In this document: piece by piece, positions 37,843 through 40,495 of the stretch | How positions within the stretch are numbered: the stretch's first letter is position 1 | Layout: each line of letters starts with the position of its first letter | DNA from: an uncultured Eubacteriales bacterium | GTDB taxonomy: Bacteria > Bacillota > Clostridia > Oscillospirales > CAG-382 | Reading direction: 5' to 3' | DNA: 40,495 nucleotides | NCBI GenBank assembly: GCA_900551295.1 | Contig: URVJ01000020.1 | Coordinates: 1 to 40,495, forward strand | Notes under the pieces: generated by a model | Database searches by the model: none | The model's input: only the letters and a program-made list of their open reading frames with translations | Told to the model about the DNA's origin: nothing | Made by a program: the position numbers and the translations under genes

Positions 37843-40495
37843 TTGAATATAAACGGTACTCTTCCAAAGAAAAACAGAAATTTCCCCGCAATACTTTTAA
37901 GCGCCGCGCTTACGGTAATATGCCTCGGTGCACTTGCGGCAATGCTTATAAAAATAGGTTCGGGCGATGCTGACGCTCCCGACGGCGGTGCTTCGGGCGT
38001 CCCCGAAAAAGATGTAAACGTGTCGGTAAACGTATCCGGTCAGAAAGAGATGAGAGGCGTGTGGATAGCCTCGACACTTAATATAAATTTCCCGTCCGAA
38101 CAGGGACTTTCGGAATCCGCGCTTAAAGCAGAGATAGACGGCATACTCGAAACAAGCGCGAAAGCGGGAATGAACGCCGTGTTCTTTCAGGTAAGACCTG
38201 CTGCCGACGCGCTCTATAAGTCGCAGATTTTCCCTGCGTCAAAGTACGTGTCGGGCAAGAACGGTGTTATGCCGGAAAATAATTTCGACTGCCTTGAATA
38301 TATGATAGACAAGGCAAAAAAGTATAATATAGAGGTTCACGCATGGGTAAATCCTTACAGGGTGTCCATGTACGAAACGGATATTGACTCTCTCTCGGAT
38401 AACAGCCCTGCAAAGCAACACCCCGAATATACCGTAAAATATGCCGACGGCAAGACGTACTTCAATCCCGGACTTCCCGAGGTAAAAAAGCTTGTAATTT
38501 CGGGAATAAAGGAGCTTATTTCAAACTATCCCGGTCTTTCGGGCATACATTACGACGATTATTTTTATCCGTATCCCAAGGACGGCGCGGACTTTGACGA
38601 TAACGCGGCTTACGAAAAATACGGAAACGGCAAAGATAAGGCTGACTGGCGCAGAGATAACGTAAATCAGCTCGTAAAGGAGACTTATGACGCCGTAAAG
38701 AGCATAAATCCCGATTGCAGTTTCGGAGTTTCGGTGTTCGGAATATGGGCAAACGCGTCGAGTGAGAATACGCCCGTCACCGGCAGCGATACAAACGGAC
38801 TTGAGGCGTACTCCTCGCTTTACTGCGACGCGCTCAACTGGATAGACGGCGGCTTTGTCGATTATATAGCTCCTCAGGATTACTGGAGCTTTACTACGTC
38901 GGCAGCGCCTTTCGATAACGTCGCACGCTGGTGGAACGCAAACCTTGAGGGAAAGAACGTTGATCTGTATATAGGACACGCCGCCTATAAAGCCGCGGAT
39001 TATCCGACGGGAGAGATCGCGCGTCAGGTAGAGTTCTGCCGTTCGTTGCTTAATTATAAGGGAAGCATATTCTACGGCTATGACGATATAAAGAAAAATA
39101 CCGGTGAAACCGCGTCGCGCTTAAAGGAGCTTTATTCGTCGCAGACATACTATTCCGAACCCGTGCCGTCGGGAAAAGAAGTGACCGTGACGTTCCCGAA
39201 GAATAATGCGACGGTTACAACTGAAAAAAGCTATGTAATAGGCACGTCGGATCCCGCATATGAGCTGCTTGTAAACGGAAAACACGTATCGCGTACAAAA
39301 GACGGCTGTTTTTCGCTTTTTGAAACGCTTTCTCCCGGAAAAAATACATATTCTCTCTCGCAGAATTCAAAAACAACGACGCTTACGCTTAATTACGGTG
39401 CGTCTGGCAGCAGCACTTCCTCGTCGTACCGCAAAATGAGCAAGTTTGAGATAACCTCCGTTTCGCCGTCAGATTCAAGCTGGGTAACGGCAGGCGAAAA
39501 GCTTACTCTTGCCTGTGCGGCGCCGTCAAAAAGCGTAGTCACCGCAAAGATAGGAGATACTGTTATCGTGCTTTCTCCTACGATAAATCCTCCCGACGAG
39601 TCGGATTATATGTACGAATACTATACCGCGCAGTTTACGCCGTCTGTTTCGGTAGGCGACACCGAAGTACGCTCTCTCGGAACTCTTACATTTACCGCCG
39701 AGAAGAACGGAAAGAGCGCGTCAAAGACTGCGGGTGAAATAAGCGTTGCCGGAAAGAACCCGACGGCATATGCAAAGGTAAAATCCGATTATACTCATAC
39801 CAAGGTCACGACGTCAAGCTCGTTCTATGACGATTTTCTTCCGTCAAGTGCAGGTATGACCGATAATATCAAGACCATGACAAACGGATATTATAAACTG
39901 AATTTCGGGGGATATATCGCAAAGGACTCGGTAGACGTGTATTACGGAAAATCCGTGCCGACAAATAAAATATCCTCTGCAAAGGTAACTGTTTCGCAAA
40001 AGAACAAAGAGGTTTCGGGCGGAACTACGGATATTTGCTTTAAAGTCACGCAGAATATACCCGTAGACGTGGATTTTCGCGAAAACGCGATGAGAATTAT
40101 AATCTATAATACAGATACGTCGTCACTGCCGGATATAGAGGTGTCGGCAAATCCGCTCATATCGTCCGCAGAGACTACGCTCGGAAGAAAAGCCGGAATG
40201 GTAATATACAGAATAAAACTCAAGAACGACGATAATTTCTACGGATTCAATATTGTCTATGAGGACGGTATGATGAAGGTAAAGCTTAATAATCCGCAGA
40301 AACTTTCCGACGGCGAAAAGCCGCTTTCGGAAAAGGTCATAGTAGTTGACGCGGGACACGGCGGAACGGATACGGGAGCGCCCGGACCTGCCGATAAGAA
40401 CGAATCGGTACTTAATTTTGAAATTGCGTCAAGAGTTGCGGATGAGCTTGAAAAACTCGGCGCAGATGTCAGAAGAACCAGAAACTCGCTTGACA
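37843..40495 (+). CDS. GHL10 domain fused to N-acetylmuramoyl-L-alanine amidase, 3' truncated
   Basis: The frame is open from TTG 37843 (GGAGG 8 nt upstream) to the window end, at least 884 codons. Residues ~13-33 are a membrane anchor or uncleaved signal. A GHL10 (DUF187) glycoside-hydrolase-like domain starts at about residue 69 with MRGVWIAST, then GMNAVFFQVRP, HAWVNPYR and GIHYDDYFYP (to about 435). Ig-like segments (about 445-830) follow, one with a Thr/Ser linker. An Amidase_3 domain begins at about 832 with VIVVDAGHGGTDTGAPG, containing the first zinc His, and a following NESVLNFE Glu. The window cuts it after ~50 residues. It would cleave peptidoglycan between MurNAc and L-Ala outside the membrane, with the GHL10 part perhaps binding or cutting glycan. 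Confidence 0.9.
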   Translation, partial: MNINGTLPKKNRNFPAILLSAALTVICLGALAAMLIKIGSGDADAPDGGASGVPEKDVNVSVNVSGQKEMRGVWIASTLNINFPSEQGLSESALKAEIDGILETSAKAGMNAVFFQVRPAADALYKSQIFPASKYVSGKNGVMPENNFDCLEYMIDKAKKYNIEVHAWVNPYRVSMYETDIDSLSDNSPAKQHPEYTVKYADGKTYFNPGLPEVKKLVISGIKELISNYPGLSGIHYDDYFYPYPKDGADFDDNAAYEKYGNGKDKADWRRDNVNQLVKETYDAVKSINPDCSFGVSVFGIWANASSENTPVTGSDTNGLEAYSSLYCDALNWIDGGFVDYIAPQDYWSFTTSAAPFDNVARWWNANLEGKNVDLYIGHAAYKAADYPTGEIARQVEFCRSLLNYKGSIFYGYDDIKKNTGETASRLKELYSSQTYYSEPVPSGKEVTVTFPKNNATVTTEKSYVIGTSDPAYELLVNGKHVSRTKDGCFSLFETLSPGKNTYSLSQNSKTTTLTLNYGASGSSTSSSYRKMSKFEITSVSPSDSSWVTAGEKLTLACAAPSKSVVTAKIGDTVIVLSPTINPPDESDYMYEYYTAQFTPSVSVGDTEVRSLGTLTFTAEKNGKSASKTAGEISVAGKNPTAYAKVKSDYTHTKVTTSSSFYDDFLPSSAGMTDNIKTMTNGYYKLNFGGYIAKDSVDVYYGKSVPTNKISSAKVTVSQKNKEVSGGTTDICFKVTQNIPVDVDFRENAMRIIIYNTDTSSLPDIEVSANPLISSAETTLGRKAGMVIYRIKLKNDDNFYGFNIVYEDGMMKVKLNNPQKLSDGEKPLSEKVIVVDAGHGGTDTGAPGPADKNESVLNFEIASRVADELEKLGADVRRTRNSLD

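Overview
The window comes from a spore-forming, low-GC Clostridia-type Firmicute, probably a gut Oscillospiraceae or Lachnospiraceae relative. The evidence is a cotJ spore-coat operon, strong AGGAGG ribosome sites, frequent TTG starts, canonical sigma-A promoters, a glucuronate/xylan gene set, and an integrative conjugative element (ICE) with the Tn1549-like gene order (VirD4, small pilin-like protein, TrbL-like, PrgI, VirB4, NlpC/P60 protein). It splits into two regions: about 1-28,700 is the right-hand part of the ICE, and 28,700-40,495 is chromosome.

ICE transfer module (1-11,100). A secreted InlB-B-repeat protein is followed by the coupling protein VirD4, a VirB2/Maff2-like membrane protein, a RelB-YafQ toxin-antitoxin cassette with its own consensus promoter and terminator, a TrbL-like multi-pass protein, an unknown cytoplasmic protein, PrgI, the ATPase VirB4, a GGDEF diguanylate cyclase and a CD1108-type NlpC/P60 cell-wall hydrolase. 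Relaxase, primase and the left end of the element are not in the window.

ICE cargo (11,100-27,150). A divergent HTH / SLOG (DUF1273) pair is followed by a likely defence island read in one direction. Its order is small HTH regulator, PLD/SNF2-type helicase, DUF4391 protein, zinc-ribbon protein of unknown function, type III methyltransferase (Mod), coiled-coil membrane-anchored protein, type III restriction subunit (Res). Next come a leader-RNA-like stretch with several tiny ORFs and strong terminators, a DeoR-type HTH gene, a DUF3990/HTH toxin-antitoxin-like pair with a promoter inside an 11-bp inverted repeat, and a DUF2971 gene broken by one in-frame stop.

ICE right end and target. A 53-codon charged protein (candidate excision factor) and a large serine recombinase end the element. 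About 30 bp after the recombinase, on the opposite strand, lies the 5' end of cotJC, directly downstream of intact cotJA and cotJB. Its reading frame matches the CotJC family for about 33 codons and then runs into ICE sequence. The element is therefore inserted in cotJC, a sporulation gene.

Chromosome (28,700-40,495). After cotJBA come an LRR-like lipoprotein, uxaC (glucuronate isomerase), and tRNA-Arg(CCG). A five-gene minus-strand operon follows: enolase-superfamily sugar-acid dehydratase, intracellular GH10 glycosidase, RraA-like protein, beta-propeller lactonase and SDR dehydrogenase. This set looks like an oxidative sugar-acid route attached to xylan/glucuronate use. The window ends inside a divergent gene fusing a GHL10 domain to an N-acetylmuramoyl-L-alanine amidase.
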